DNA of 64,000 nt, from assembly GCF_000425145.1 (NCBI RefSeq), contig NZ_KE384312.1:1-64000 (forward strand). Direction: 5' to 3'. The translations under genes were made by a program, and so were the position numbers. Below are positions 24,699-35,766 of this stretch, in pieces. Positions within the stretch are counted from its first letter, which is position 1; every line of letters starts with the position of its first letter. Below the pieces are notes generated by a model that did not search any database, had not been told where the DNA came from, and worked only from the letters and a program-made list of their open reading frames with translations. The stretch is from Pedobacter glucosidilyticus DSM 23534. Lineage in GTDB: Bacteria > Bacteroidota > Bacteroidia > Sphingobacteriales > Sphingobacteriaceae.

Positions 24699-26339
24699 AT
24701 GAAAATAGCATTAGCGCAGTTAAACTATCACATCGGAAATTTTGAGCTCAATACTCAGAAAATTATACAAACCATTACAGCGCAGAAAGCAGCTGGGGCA
24801 GATTTAGTTGTCTTTGCAGAGTTGAGTATTTGTGGCTATCCACCCAGAGATTTTCTAGAATATCCGGAGTTTATAGCTTTATGTAAACAATCTGCTTTAA
24901 AAATAGCAGAAGCTTGTGAAGGTATAGCTTGCATTGTGGGTGTTCCGGAGTTGAACCCTGTTATAGAAGGCAAAGATTTGTATAATGCAGCCTATTTTAT
25001 GGCTGATGGGGAAATTAAACAAATTATCAGGAAAGCCTTGTTGCCCACTTATGATGTTTTTGATGAGTATAGGTATTTTGAGCCTGCTCATGAATTTAAA
25101 TGCGTAGATTATAAGGGCTATAAAATAGCCGTTACCATTTGCGAAGATTTATGGAATTTAGGCGATAATCCTTTGTATAAAGCTTGTCCTATGGATGAGC
25201 TGATTAAGGAAGAGCCAGACTTTATGATTAACATTGCGGCTTCGCCTTTTGCTTATCATCATGATGAGCAAAGGATTGTTATACTTTCTCAAAATTGCCA
25301 TAAATATCAAATCCCATTATTTTATGTAAACCAAGTTGGTGCGCATACCGAGTTGATTTTTGATGGTGGTTCTTTGGTTTTTGACAAAGCAGGCGATATC
25401 GTATCAGAACTTAAATATTTTGAAGAGGATGTTCAAATTTTTGATGTTGGACAGGTTAAAAGCTCCATTATTTTAAGTGAAAATCAAGAAAGACCATCAG
25501 ATACAGTACAAGTACACCAAGCCTTGGTTTTAGGTGTTAGAGACTACTTTCAAAAATCAGGATTTAAAAAAGCTATTCTAGGCTTGTCAGGAGGCATAGA
25601 TTCTGCTGTGGTTTGTGCATTAGCATGTGAAGCTTTAGGTGCAGAAAATGTGATGGCTGTATTACTACCTTCTAAGTATTCTTCAGATCATTCTGTTAAA
25701 GATGCTTTAGACCTCGTTAAAAATATAGGATGTAAACATACCACCCTTCCTATAGCGCAAGTAGCAACAGCTTTTGAAGATACCCTAGCTCAAGAATTTG
25801 AAGGCCTTGCACCAAGTTTAGCCGAAGAGAATATACAGGCTCGCTCTCGTGGTGTATTGTTAATGGCCATGTCTAACAAATTTGGCTATGTATTATTAAA
25901 TACCAGTAATAAAAGTGAGGCTGCTGTAGGTTACGGCACTTTATATGGAGATATGTGTGGCGCCATTTCTGTGATTGGCGATTGCTACAAGACTCAAGTT
26001 TTTCAATTAGCCAGATATATCAATAGAAATGGAGAAATTATTCCTGAAAATACAATAGTTAAACCGCCATCTGCGGAATTAAGGCCAGATCAAAAAGATT
26101 CTGACTCTTTGCCAGAATACGATATCCTAGATAAAATACTATTTGAGTATATTGAATTGAAGAAAAGCTCAAAAGAAATTATAGAACAGGGCTTTGATAC
26201 AGATTTGGTTAAAAAAGTTTTAAATCTGGTTAATAATGCCGAATTTAAGCGTTACCAAACGCCTCCCATTTTAAGGGTATCACCTAAAGCTTTTGGAATG
26301 GGAAGAAGAATGCCTATAGTAGGCAAGTATTTATTTTAA
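24699..26339 (+). CDS. nadE: Glutamine-dependent NAD+ synthetase
   Basis: This enzyme makes NAD+ from deamido-NAD+ using glutamine as the ammonia donor. The 546-residue protein has the N-terminal nitrilase-type amidase domain with the Glu-Lys-Cys triad: E in VFAELSICGYP, K in RKALLPTYDVFDE, and C near residue 146 in AVTICEDLW. The C-terminal synthetase domain has the PP-loop GLSGGIDSA near residue 295 and later KSEAAVGYGTLYGDMCG. It is shorter than the roughly 680-residue mycobacterial type and matches the common two-domain bacterial form. It starts 31 bp after the porin gene. Confidence 0.95.
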   Translation: MKIALAQLNYHIGNFELNTQKIIQTITAQKAAGADLVVFAELSICGYPPRDFLEYPEFIALCKQSALKIAEACEGIACIVGVPELNPVIEGKDLYNAAYFMADGEIKQIIRKALLPTYDVFDEYRYFEPAHEFKCVDYKGYKIAVTICEDLWNLGDNPLYKACPMDELIKEEPDFMINIAASPFAYHHDEQRIVILSQNCHKYQIPLFYVNQVGAHTELIFDGGSLVFDKAGDIVSELKYFEEDVQIFDVGQVKSSIILSENQERPSDTVQVHQALVLGVRDYFQKSGFKKAILGLSGGIDSAVVCALACEALGAENVMAVLLPSKYSSDHSVKDALDLVKNIGCKHTTLPIAQVATAFEDTLAQEFEGLAPSLAEENIQARSRGVLLMAMSNKFGYVLLNTSNKSEAAVGYGTLYGDMCGAISVIGDCYKTQVFQLARYINRNGEIIPENTIVKPPSAELRPDQKDSDSLPEYDILDKILFEYIELKKSSKEIIEQGFDTDLVKKVLNLVNNAEFKRYQTPPILRVSPKAFGMGRRMPIVGKYLF

Positions 26340-26352
26340 CTAATGATAAATT

Positions 26353-26784
26353 ATGAGAAAGTTACCTCTTTTAATCCTGATTTTTATGACAACAATGACA
26401 AGTGCTTTTGCACAAACAAAGGCAGAAAAAGAAGTTAGCATAGCCGTAGAAAAGCTACGTGATGCTATGGTTAGCGGTAACCGAGCCGATTTAGAGAGTA
26501 TTGCATCAACCCATTTAAGTTATGGGCATTCTGGAGGTAAAGTTGAAGATAAAGCTGCCTTTGTAGAGGCTATTGCCGGAGGCTCATCTGATTTTGTGAA
26601 AATAGATTTAGCAGATCAAACTATCCAAGTTACAGGCAATACAGCTATTGTTAGACATAAATTATCTGCCGATACCAATGATGGTGATAAACCAGGACAT
26701 GTGAATTTACATATCCTTTTGGTATTTGTAAAGAATAGCGGAAATTGGGAACTATTAGCCAGGCAAGCGGTTAAAATCCTTTAG
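26353..26784 (+). CDS. Secreted DUF4440/NTF2-like protein
   Basis: A 143-residue protein with a signal peptide (LLILIFMTTMTSAFAQ) and one NTF2-like fold of the DUF4440 kind: an opening helix pair (AVEKLRDAMVSGNRADLESIASTHLSYGHSGG), then strands ending in HILLVFVKNSGNWELLARQAVKIL. Members of this family are thought to be small ligand-binding or enzymatic domains. No catalytic residues can be assigned. It follows nadE by 13 bp and is terminated by the hairpin at 26791. Confidence 0.75.
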   Translation: MRKLPLLILIFMTTMTSAFAQTKAEKEVSIAVEKLRDAMVSGNRADLESIASTHLSYGHSGGKVEDKAAFVEAIAGGSSDFVKIDLADQTIQVTGNTAIVRHKLSADTNDGDKPGHVNLHILLVFVKNSGNWELLARQAVKIL

Positions 26785-26790
26785 AAAATA

Positions 26791-26817
26791 AAAAGCTATC
26801 CAAAACGGATAGCTTTT
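26791..26817. terminator. Bidirectional terminator between convergent genes
   Basis: AAAAGCTATCC and GGATAGCTTTT form a perfect 11-bp stem (26791-26801 with 26807-26817) with loop AAAAC, T-run on plus and A-run before it, serving the NTF2-like gene (plus) and the DUF2911 gene (minus). Confidence 0.85.
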
Positions 26818-26837
26818 TTTATCTTTTTGAAGATAAC

Positions 26838-27359
26838 TTATTTTACCACAAAGTCTATATGAACATCTCCCCATGCTAGAGCTACTTCTCCGTTTTTAGC
26901 AATAGTGAAAGTCATTCTTTCCATAAACTCTTTAGCTTTCTCTGCTTTTACAGTAAATCTAAGCGCATCTTCTGCTTCTTTGTATTTGTAATTTCCCCAC
27001 TGGTCCCAAGTTTTGTTAAAAATAACAACCCATTCTTTTTCACCTGGGATAGTAAACAAAGCATATTTACCAGCAGCTAAACTTTTGCCATTAATTTTAA
27101 CGTCTTTACTCACTTCAAACTGAGTGGCTGCATTGGCACCAGTTCTCCATACTTTTCCGTAAGGCGCAATTTCTTTACCAATAGTTCTGCCTTTTATACC
27201 CGGTTGTGCATAATTGATAGTTACTTTAGTGCCATTGCTTAAGGTTTCTGTAACACTTGCAGGCGGACTAGCAGGTTGTTTTTTAGCTTCCTGAGCTTTA
27301 ACTACTACATTCCCGATAAGGAAAAATAGCGTAGACAATAATAAGATTGTTTTTTTCAT
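26838..27359 (-). CDS. DUF2911 secreted protein
   Basis: A 173-residue exported protein (signal MKKTILLLSTLFFLIGNVVVKA). The DUF2911 core is easily seen: GTKVTINYAQPGIKGRTIGKEIAPYGKVWRTGANAATQFE, then INGKSLAAGKYALFTIPGEKEWVVIFNKTWDQWG, and a closing W-x-DVHIDF. The family is widespread in Bacteroidota and has no established function. The lipocalin-like strand pattern suggests a binding role. It follows pgi on the same strand by 60 bp and may be read through from it. Confidence 0.85.
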   Translation of the reverse strand: MKKTILLLSTLFFLIGNVVVKAQEAKKQPASPPASVTETLSNGTKVTINYAQPGIKGRTIGKEIAPYGKVWRTGANAATQFEVSKDVKINGKSLAAGKYALFTIPGEKEWVVIFNKTWDQWGNYKYKEAEDALRFTVKAEKAKEFMERMTFTIAKNGEVALAWGDVHIDFVVK

Positions 27360-27419
27360 GATGTTATTTTTCTTTAGAAACGTTATTATTTATAAAATGT
27401 TGATACACTCATTAAAATA

Positions 27420-29130
<1,711 letters not shown>

Positions 29131-29194
29131 ACTATTCGCATTCGTTTTTGTAACTTACTATATCTTAAATTGCAACATAACACTAATTGAAAAA

Positions 29195-30508
29195 ATGAGA
29201 AAACTGTTTGTTACTTTGCTAGTTGCATTAAGTTTGCAACTTTTTGCACAGAATAAGATAGATGACGTAAAGACATTTACCTTAAGCAACGGAATGAAGT
29301 TTCTGGTTCTGGAAGATGCTTCAATCCCTAACGCCAATATGTACCTGTTTTACAAAGTAGGTTCAAGAAATGAACATCCGGGCATAACCGGCTTGTCGCA
29401 CTTTTTTGAGCACATGATGTTTAACGGAGCTAAAAAATATGGTCCCAAAGAATTTGACCGTACCATGGAGTATAATGGTGGGGCAAATAATGCCTATACC
29501 ACACAAAATGTAACGGTTTATACCGATTGGTTTCCTGCCCAAGCTTTGGAAGTTATATTCGATTTAGAATCAGACCGTATAGCTAATTTGGCGATAGCCG
29601 ATAATATGGTAGAATCTGAAAGAGGTGTAGTACTTTCAGAAAGAAGTACGGGTTTAGAAAACTCGCCATGGAGAATGCTAGGCGAGGCTGTTTATGCCAC
29701 TGCTTTTCAAGAACATCCTTACCATTGGCCTGTAATTGGTTACGAAGAGGATATCAAAAACTGGACAAAACAAGATTTAGAATATTACTTTAAAACTTAT
29801 TATGCGCCCAACAACTGTACGGTTGTTATCTCGGGTAATGTGAAATTTGATGAGGTAAAAAGACTTGCTGAAAAATATATGCAACCTATACCATCTCAGA
29901 AACCAGGTCCTAAAGTTCATTTGGTTGAGCCAAAACAAACCGGAGAGAGAAGAATTGCGGTTCAGAAACAAGTAAGTTCTCCTTATATGATTATTGGTTA
30001 CCATGCGCCAGAAGCACAGCATGCTGATTATTATGCTTTAGACATCTTAAGTGCTATTTTAAGTAATGGAAACTCATCTCGTTTACACAGTAATTTGGTT
30101 GATAAAAACCAATTGGCAACTTCTGTTTTTACAGATTATAGTGCCAGTTTTGATCCCACTTTATTTTCTATTTATGTATCATCTGCAAAAGGAAAATCAA
30201 CAGATGAGATAGAAAAAATGGTTTATACCGAGCTTGAAAAAATAGCTAAGGAAGGTGTTACAGCTAATGAACTACAAAAAATCAAGAACCAGAAATTGAG
30301 TGAGTTTTATGACCAAGTTGAAACCATTAATGGCAAATCTAATAATCTAGGTACTTATGAGGTTTTCTTTGGTGATTATAAAAAGATGTTTACCGCTATG
30401 GATGAATATGCTAAAGTAAGTGTAGATGATGTTAAAAGGGTAGCTGCAACTTATTTCAAAAAATCTAATAGAACAGTCGGAGTTTTAAAAAGTAACACAG
30501 AAGAATAA
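29195..30508 (+). CDS. M16 zinc peptidase, active subunit
   Basis: A 437-residue exported M16 protease (signal MRKLFVTLLVALSLQLFAQ). The inverted zinc motif HFFEH is at about residues 69-73, with the distal Glu in ESERGVVLSE, so the catalytic site is complete. Only half of the classical M16 clamshell is encoded here. The second half is supplied by the next gene, 2 bp downstream, so the pair should form a heterodimer in the periplasm that cuts short peptides. Substrate unknown. Confidence 0.9.
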   Translation: MRKLFVTLLVALSLQLFAQNKIDDVKTFTLSNGMKFLVLEDASIPNANMYLFYKVGSRNEHPGITGLSHFFEHMMFNGAKKYGPKEFDRTMEYNGGANNAYTTQNVTVYTDWFPAQALEVIFDLESDRIANLAIADNMVESERGVVLSERSTGLENSPWRMLGEAVYATAFQEHPYHWPVIGYEEDIKNWTKQDLEYYFKTYYAPNNCTVVISGNVKFDEVKRLAEKYMQPIPSQKPGPKVHLVEPKQTGERRIAVQKQVSSPYMIIGYHAPEAQHADYYALDILSAILSNGNSSRLHSNLVDKNQLATSVFTDYSASFDPTLFSIYVSSAKGKSTDEIEKMVYTELEKIAKEGVTANELQKIKNQKLSEFYDQVETINGKSNNLGTYEVFFGDYKKMFTAMDEYAKVSVDDVKRVAATYFKKSNRTVGVLKSNTEE

Positions 30509-30510
30509 TC

Positions 30511-31905
30511 ATGAAAAGAAATCAATCAATCATAAAAATAGGCTTTTTCTTGCTAATGGTTTTTCCTTTGGCAGTTTTAGCACAGCAAGCTAAGTTTAAG
30601 CTTCCGGCATACGAGAAATTTAAATTAGCTAATGGTTTAACCATATATCTGATGGAGCAACATGAGGTTCCTACGATTAATATAGCAGCGGTAATTCCAT
30701 CAGGGGCAGTTTTAGATGCTGATCAAAAAGGTTTGGCCTCCTTAACAGCTAAAGCTTTGCAATTTGGAACAAAAAGTTACACTAAAGCTCAAATAGAAGA
30801 GCAGATGGACTTTATTGGTGCCTCATACAATACTTATGCTGGTAAAGAATTAGCAGGTTTAAGCGCAAAATTTGCAGCTAAACATCAAGATAAGGTTTTG
30901 CCTATTATAAACGAGCTATTAACAGCGCCAAGTTTTAATGAACAAGAATTTACCAAAGAGAAACAAAGAATACTTACACAATTGGAAAGGGCAAAGGAAA
31001 GTCCGCGTTCTGTAATTGGTAATTATTGGGATAATTTTATGTATGGCAACCACCCTTATGGCAATCCGGTTTCTGGTAGTGTTAGTTCGGTTCAAAATTT
31101 ATCTGTTACCGATGTGAAGAACTTTTATAACAAGAACTATGGGCCTAATGGTGCAGCAATAGCTATTGTTGGAGACTTTAAAGCTAAAGAGATGAAAGCT
31201 AAAATCTCTAAGCTTTTTGGTAAATGGAATAACTCAGTTAATGCCACAGCTATTTCATCAACTATAGAAAGCCCTAAAGAGGCCAGAGTTTTATTGGTTA
31301 ATAAAAGTGATGCCCGTGAAACAACCATGTTGATAGGCGGTAAAGGCGTTAGTCGTAACAATCCAGATTTTGTAGCCATAGAAGTGGTAAATACTGTTTT
31401 AGGAGGTAGGTTTACCTCGTGGTTAAATGATGAGTTAAGAGTAAACTCGGGCTTAACTTATGGTGCTAACAGTCGTTTCTCTACCTTGAAAAATTCTGGT
31501 ACATTTTACATCAGTACTTTTACGGCTACAACAACTACCAAAGCTACGGTTGATAAAGCTTTAGAAGTATTGAAAAAGCTTCAGGAGAAAGGCTTAGATG
31601 AAGCTACCTTACAATCGGCCAAGAATTATGTAAAAGGGCAGTTTCCGCCAGATTATGAAACGCCTGCTCAATTAGCTTCTTTACTTACCGATATGTTTTG
31701 GTATGATTTTAACGAAGACTTCATCAATTCTTTTGAAAATAAGGTAGATGGCCTAACTGTTGAAAAAAGTAAAGAGATTATCCAAAAGTATTTCTCGGCT
31801 AATGATTTGCAGTTTTTATTTGTAGGGAATGCAGCAGAAATTAAGAATGTAGTAAGTGCTTATGGTAAACTGACCGAAAAACAAATCAAAGAGGATAGTT
31901 TTTAA
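30511..31905 (+). CDS. M16 peptidase-like partner lacking the zinc motif
   Basis: A 464-residue exported M16-family protein (hydrophobic signal ending VLAQQ). At the place of HxxEH it reads GLASLTAKAL, so the zinc ligands are missing and it cannot be catalytic by itself. The C-terminal M16 hallmarks, NTVLGGRFTSWLNDELRVNSGLTYG, are well kept. This is the binding and closing half of the M16B heterodimer with the preceding gene, from which it is separated by 2 bp. A terminator follows at 31932. Confidence 0.9.
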   Translation: MKRNQSIIKIGFFLLMVFPLAVLAQQAKFKLPAYEKFKLANGLTIYLMEQHEVPTINIAAVIPSGAVLDADQKGLASLTAKALQFGTKSYTKAQIEEQMDFIGASYNTYAGKELAGLSAKFAAKHQDKVLPIINELLTAPSFNEQEFTKEKQRILTQLERAKESPRSVIGNYWDNFMYGNHPYGNPVSGSVSSVQNLSVTDVKNFYNKNYGPNGAAIAIVGDFKAKEMKAKISKLFGKWNNSVNATAISSTIESPKEARVLLVNKSDARETTMLIGGKGVSRNNPDFVAIEVVNTVLGGRFTSWLNDELRVNSGLTYGANSRFSTLKNSGTFYISTFTATTTTKATVDKALEVLKKLQEKGLDEATLQSAKNYVKGQFPPDYETPAQLASLLTDMFWYDFNEDFINSFENKVDGLTVEKSKEIIQKYFSANDLQFLFVGNAAEIKNVVSAYGKLTEKQIKEDSF

Positions 31906-31931
31906 ATAAATACTGTACACTAAGTACTCTT

Positions 31932-31970
31932 AAAAGTGGATTAACTCTTGTTAATCCACTTTTATTTTTT
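31932..31970 (+). terminator. Terminator after the M16 pair
   Basis: A 14-bp perfect stem (31932-31945 with 31950-31963) and a 4-base loop, followed by A then six T's to 31970. Confidence 0.85.
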
Positions 31971-32082
31971 GGTATAGTAATTGATATCAAAGTTTTAGTT
32001 CTATCTAATTATAATTGATTTAATAATTTTTGCTTTTTATTGATAAAAATATATTAAAATATTTGTTTGTTTGCATAATTTA

Positions 32083-32113
32083 TTGGAATTTTGTTTTTGA
32101 GTAGTTAATTTTG
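32083..32113 (+). promoter_or_regulatory. Promoter of the 148-residue hypothetical gene
   Basis: TTG at 32083-32085 and TAATTTTG at 32106-32113 are separated by 20 bases, a good fit to the Bacteroidota -33/-7 pattern. The ATG is at 32138, 24 bp further on. Confidence 0.5.
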
Positions 32114-32137
32114 TAATCTCACCTAATTTAAAATAAA

Positions 32138-32584
32138 ATGTTTGAGAAGTTGTATTCTATAGTAAAAGAGAATTTAGAGCCACATTTAAATGAGGTAGGT
32201 CAAATTTCTACTAGTGCACACGAAGCTATCATTAACGAAGCATCAGGTACTATTATTGATGTTTTAAAAGCGCAAATTGATAATGGTAAGTTTAATGATT
32301 TGCTAGTTTTCTTTAGTGTATCTAGTATTCAAAACACCGCTTTGGTACGTTCAATAGCATCAAAATATGCTATTAGATTAAACAAGTATTATGGCGTCAA
32401 TATGAATACGGCTAAAACTTTTGCTGATAAGCAGATGCCTGTTATCATGAACAAGCTTATACAAACGGCTAAAAGTAACCCAAAAAATGCAAACGGAATG
32501 TTTGCTTTCTTTAACAAGCTGAGTGGATATTCTATTAATTTTGAGACTTTATTTGGCAAGATGCCTCAATTGCAGTTGGCTTAA
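32138..32584 (+). CDS. Hypothetical helical protein
   Basis: A 148-residue soluble protein without signal or membrane helix, predicted mostly helical (SIVKENLEPHLNEVGQISTSAHEAIINEASGTIIDVLKAQ...). Its spacing of small hydrophobic helices loosely recalls DUF937-type proteins, but I cannot place it with confidence. It is a single-gene unit with a good promoter and a terminator, so it is very likely real and well expressed. Confidence 0.6.
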   Translation: MFEKLYSIVKENLEPHLNEVGQISTSAHEAIINEASGTIIDVLKAQIDNGKFNDLLVFFSVSSIQNTALVRSIASKYAIRLNKYYGVNMNTAKTFADKQMPVIMNKLIQTAKSNPKNANGMFAFFNKLSGYSINFETLFGKMPQLQLA

Positions 32585-32619
32585 ATTTTAAAGGTTAAAT
32601 AAATTAAAATAGTTGAGGG

Positions 32620-32646
32620 AACCGCTTTTATAGCGGTTTTTTTTAT
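32620..32646 (+). terminator. Terminator of the hypothetical gene
   Basis: AACCGCT and AGCGGTT (32620-32626 with 32632-32638), a 7-bp stem with 5-base loop, followed by a run of T's. Confidence 0.75.
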
Positions 32647-32669
32647 GACTAATTTTTTTTGGGAAATAA

Positions 32670-32700
32670 AAAGGAGGTTATGTTTAACATAACCTCCTTT
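32670..32700 (-). terminator. Terminator of the xylose operon
   Basis: A 15-bp palindromic stem (32670-32684 with 32686-32700) around a single central base, giving a GC-containing hairpin 23 bp after the transporter stop. The minus-strand continuation is T-rich. It may also stop plus-strand transcripts. Confidence 0.7.
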
Positions 32701-32722
32701 AAGTATTTCAGGTAATTTGATA

Positions 32723-34387
32723 CTACCAGAATACGGTATAAAGCGCTAGTAAAATACCAAATATTAATAGTGCACCAACAGTAAAGCCTGTATTGGTTTT
32801 AAACATGCTGCTGTCTATCTCTAATCCTTTAGGGTTAACACCTTTTCTGTTTTCTAAAATAGAAATCAAATACATACCAATGATACAAAAGATAAACACA
32901 AAGCCCATTCTATCTAAGAAAGGAATTTCGTAAACACCATTTACATTAACGGCGAATCCTGCTGGGTATAAGAAAGAAAGGTCTGTCCATTCTGGAAGGA
33001 ATTTTAACACTACCGATAAGATAAAACCTCCAATGGTGGCAAACATTGCTGCCGATGAAGTAGTTCTTTTCCAGAAGAATCCTAAGATAAACATCGCAAA
33101 TATACCCGGAGAGACAAAGCCTGTATACTCTTGAATATATTTAAAACCACCTTTTTCTATTCCTAAGTGAGGTGCAATAACTACTGCCAATAGCATAGTT
33201 GCAATGATGGTAATTTTACCTGTTAATACCTGATTAGCTTCAGATGCATTTGGGTTGAATATCTTCTTGTAAACATCTAAAGTAAAGATGGTGGCAATAC
33301 TATTTGCTTTACCCGCTAAAGAAGCTACTACTGCCGCTGTTAAAGCTGCAAAAGATAAACCTTTCAATCCCGGAGGCAATAAGTTTAACAATACTGGGTA
33401 AGCACTATCAGGGTTTACTTCGCCATTAACAAGCATCTCGGTAGTAAAAACTTCTTGTTTGTAGAGTACGTAAGCGGCAATACCTGGCAATACCACAATA
33501 ATAGGCATTAACAATTTTAAGAAAGCTGCAAATAATAAACCTCCTCTGGCAGTTTTTAAATCGGCACCTAAAGCTCTTTGGGTAATGTACTGGTTACAAC
33601 CCCAATAGTTTAAGTTTACAATCCACATACCACCTACCAATACGGTTAAGCCTGGTAAATCAACAAAGTTTTTGTTGTCTTTATCAAAAATCATGTGGAA
33701 ATGATCTTCTGCTTGTGAGGTAATGAGGTTAAAACCATTAAGAACACCGCTAGATCCATTATTTTGAGCTACTAAATCAAGTGCTAAATAAGTGGTTGCT
33801 AAACCTCCTAAGATTAAGAAAAACACTTGGATTACATCGGTATAACCAATAACTTTCATCCCGCCAAGGGTAATGATGATGGAGAATATAGCTAAGGCAT
33901 ACATACAAACCGTAAAGTTTATACCAGATATGCTACTAACTGCTAAAGCTCCTAAGAAAAGGATAGAAGTTAAATTTACCACAACGTAAAGCAATAGCCA
34001 GAAAACGGCCATAATCATGGCAACGGTCTCGTTATAACGCTGGCTTAAGAACTGAGGCATGGTAAATATCTTGTTTTTAAGATATACCGGGATAAAGAAT
34101 ACAGCAACAATAACTAACGTTGCAGCAGCCATCCATTCATAAGTTGCAATAGCAAGGCCTAAGGTGAAGCCAGCGCCACTCATACCAATAAATTGTTCTG
34201 CTGAGATATTGGAAGCGATAAGTGATGCTCCAATTGCCCACCATGTTAATGACCCTTCTGCCAGGAAGTAGTCCTTAGAACTTGCGCTCTCTGCTTTTTT
34301 ACGGTTGTAAATCCATAGTCCGTATCCAGCAACAATCACAAAGTATATTAGAAATACAATGTAATCAGAAGTTTGAAGTGTGTTCAT
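32723..34387 (-). CDS. Sodium:solute symporter, xylose/sugar type
   Basis: A 554-residue SSS-family transporter (SglT-like) with about 14 membrane helices. Characteristic segments are SLTWWAIGASLIASNISAEQFIGMSGAGF near the N-terminus (unwound helix with sodium-site residues) and the YWGCNQYITQRALGA motif. The long C-terminal cytoplasmic loop ENRKGVNPKGLEIDSSMF precedes the last helix. Being the third gene after xylB and xylA, with 36 bp spacing, it most likely brings in xylose with Na+. Glucose or galactose uptake by relatives is the alternative. Confidence 0.85.
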   Translation of the reverse strand: MNTLQTSDYIVFLIYFVIVAGYGLWIYNRKKAESASSKDYFLAEGSLTWWAIGASLIASNISAEQFIGMSGAGFTLGLAIATYEWMAAATLVIVAVFFIPVYLKNKIFTMPQFLSQRYNETVAMIMAVFWLLLYVVVNLTSILFLGALAVSSISGINFTVCMYALAIFSIIITLGGMKVIGYTDVIQVFFLILGGLATTYLALDLVAQNNGSSGVLNGFNLITSQAEDHFHMIFDKDNKNFVDLPGLTVLVGGMWIVNLNYWGCNQYITQRALGADLKTARGGLLFAAFLKLLMPIIVVLPGIAAYVLYKQEVFTTEMLVNGEVNPDSAYPVLLNLLPPGLKGLSFAALTAAVVASLAGKANSIATIFTLDVYKKIFNPNASEANQVLTGKITIIATMLLAVVIAPHLGIEKGGFKYIQEYTGFVSPGIFAMFILGFFWKRTTSSAAMFATIGGFILSVVLKFLPEWTDLSFLYPAGFAVNVNGVYEIPFLDRMGFVFIFCIIGMYLISILENRKGVNPKGLEIDSSMFKTNTGFTVGALLIFGILLALYTVFW

Positions 34388-34423
34388 TCTTTATTTAAGT
34401 TTAGTTTGGAGGACGTGAATTTA

Positions 34424-35755
34424 TTAAAAAATATGTTTATTAAGCATATTTTCAAAAAATTCTTGTTTACCACTTATGGTTTGAGGCTCGCCATGCTGAA
34501 TGGCATAATCTCTTAAATCAGCTAAAGAAAGTTTTCCTTCTTCAAATTCTTTCCCTTTACCAGAGTCAAAAGAAGCGTAACGTTGCGCTCTTAGCTTTTT
34601 ATAATCTGATTTTTCTAAGATTTCTTCTGCTACTAATAAAGCTTTAGCAAAAGTATCCATACCGCCAATATGCGCATAGAATAAATCTGCAGGGTCTGTA
34701 GAATTTCTTCTGATTTTAGCATCAAAATTAATACCTCCACCTTGTAAGCCTCCAGCTTCAACAATCACCAACATAGCTTCTACCAATTCTAAAATGTTAT
34801 TAGGGAATTGGTCTGTATCCCAGCCATTTTGGTAATCGCCTCTGTTAGCATCAATAGAACCTAACATGCCAGCATCGGCAGCAACTTGTAACTCATGTTG
34901 GAATGTATGGCCAGCCAAAGTAGCATGGTTAACTTCTATGTTTAGTTTGAAATCATTTAATAAATCATACTGTCTTAAGAAACCTATAACGGTGGCAGAA
35001 TCATAATCATACTGATGTTTAGAAGGTTCGCAAGGTTTAGGCTCAATAAAGAAAGTTCCTTTAAAGCCATTGCTTCTTGCGTAATCTTTTACGGTGTGTA
35101 AGAAACGAGCAAAATGTTCTTGCTCTCTCTTCATATTGGTGTTTAATAAGGTCATGTAGCCTTCTCTACCACCCCAAAAAACATAGTTTTCTCCGCCTAA
35201 AGCAATCGTAGCATCAATAGCAGCCTTTACTTGTGCGGCACCATGTGTCAATACATGAAAATCTGGATTGGTGATAGCACCATTCATATAACGTTTATGA
35301 GAAAACAGGTTAGCTGTACCCCAAAGTAATTTAATGCCACTTTCTTTTTGCTTTTGTAAGGCATATTCTACCATAGCGTTCAATCTTCTTTCGTTCTCTA
35401 CGATATCGTTAGTATAATCAACAACATCAACATCATGAAAGCAATAGTAAGGAAGGTTCATTTTTGTCATGAACTCAAATGCGGCATCCATTTTGTCTTT
35501 TGCTCTTTCTACAGCATCTGCTTTAACATCCCAAGCAAATTCATGAGTAGGGCCTCCAAATGGATCGGCACCGTTACCATTGAAAGAGTGCCAGTATGCG
35601 CAAGCAAATTTTACATACTCTTTCATGGTTTTTCCTTGAACTATCCTGTTTTCATCATACCATCTAAAAGCTAATGGATTATCTGATTCTCTTCCTTCAA
35701 ATTTAACTTGGTTTATACCTTTGAAGAATTCTTTTTCACCTGTTACGATTGACAT
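34424..35755 (-). CDS. xylA: Xylose isomerase
   Basis: Converts D-xylose to D-xylulose. The 443-residue protein belongs to the long class II group. Its conserved features include the catalytic His-Asp in [10 protein letters not shown], the metal-site run [34 protein letters not shown], and the late metal-binding [16 protein letters not shown] with KAL near [13 protein letters not shown]. All ligands are present. It sits between xylB (11 bp upstream) and the symporter gene. Confidence 0.97.
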   Translation of the reverse strand: MSIVTGEKEFFKGINQVKFEGRESDNPLAFRWYDENRIVQGKTMKEYVKFACAYWHSFNGNGADPFGGPTHEFAWDVKADAVERAKDKMDAAFEFMTKMNLPYYCFHDVDVVDYTNDIVENERRLNAMVEYALQKQKESGIKLLWGTANLFSHKRYMNGAITNPDFHVLTHGAAQVKAAIDATIALGGENYVFWGGREGYMTLLNTNMKREQEHFARFLHTVKDYARSNGFKGTFFIEPKPCEPSKHQYDYDSATVIGFLRQYDLLNDFKLNIEVNHATLAGHTFQHELQVAADAGMLGSIDANRGDYQNGWDTDQFPNNILELVEAMLVIVEAGGLQGGGINFDAKIRRNSTDPADLFYAHIGGMDTFAKALLVAEEILEKSDYKKLRAQRYASFDSGKGKEFEEGKLSLADLRDYAIQHGEPQTISGKQEFFENMLNKHIF

Positions 35756-35766
35756 TTTTGATTGAT

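Noticed and set aside
24026-26784. Operon of porin, nadE and NTF2-like genes with shared function
   Set aside because: Spacing allows co-transcription but nothing links the three roles; treated as neighbours only.
30511-31905. Second M16 gene as a pseudogene
   Set aside because: The frame is full length with the conserved C-terminal M16 motif. Loss of the zinc motif is normal for the partner subunit.
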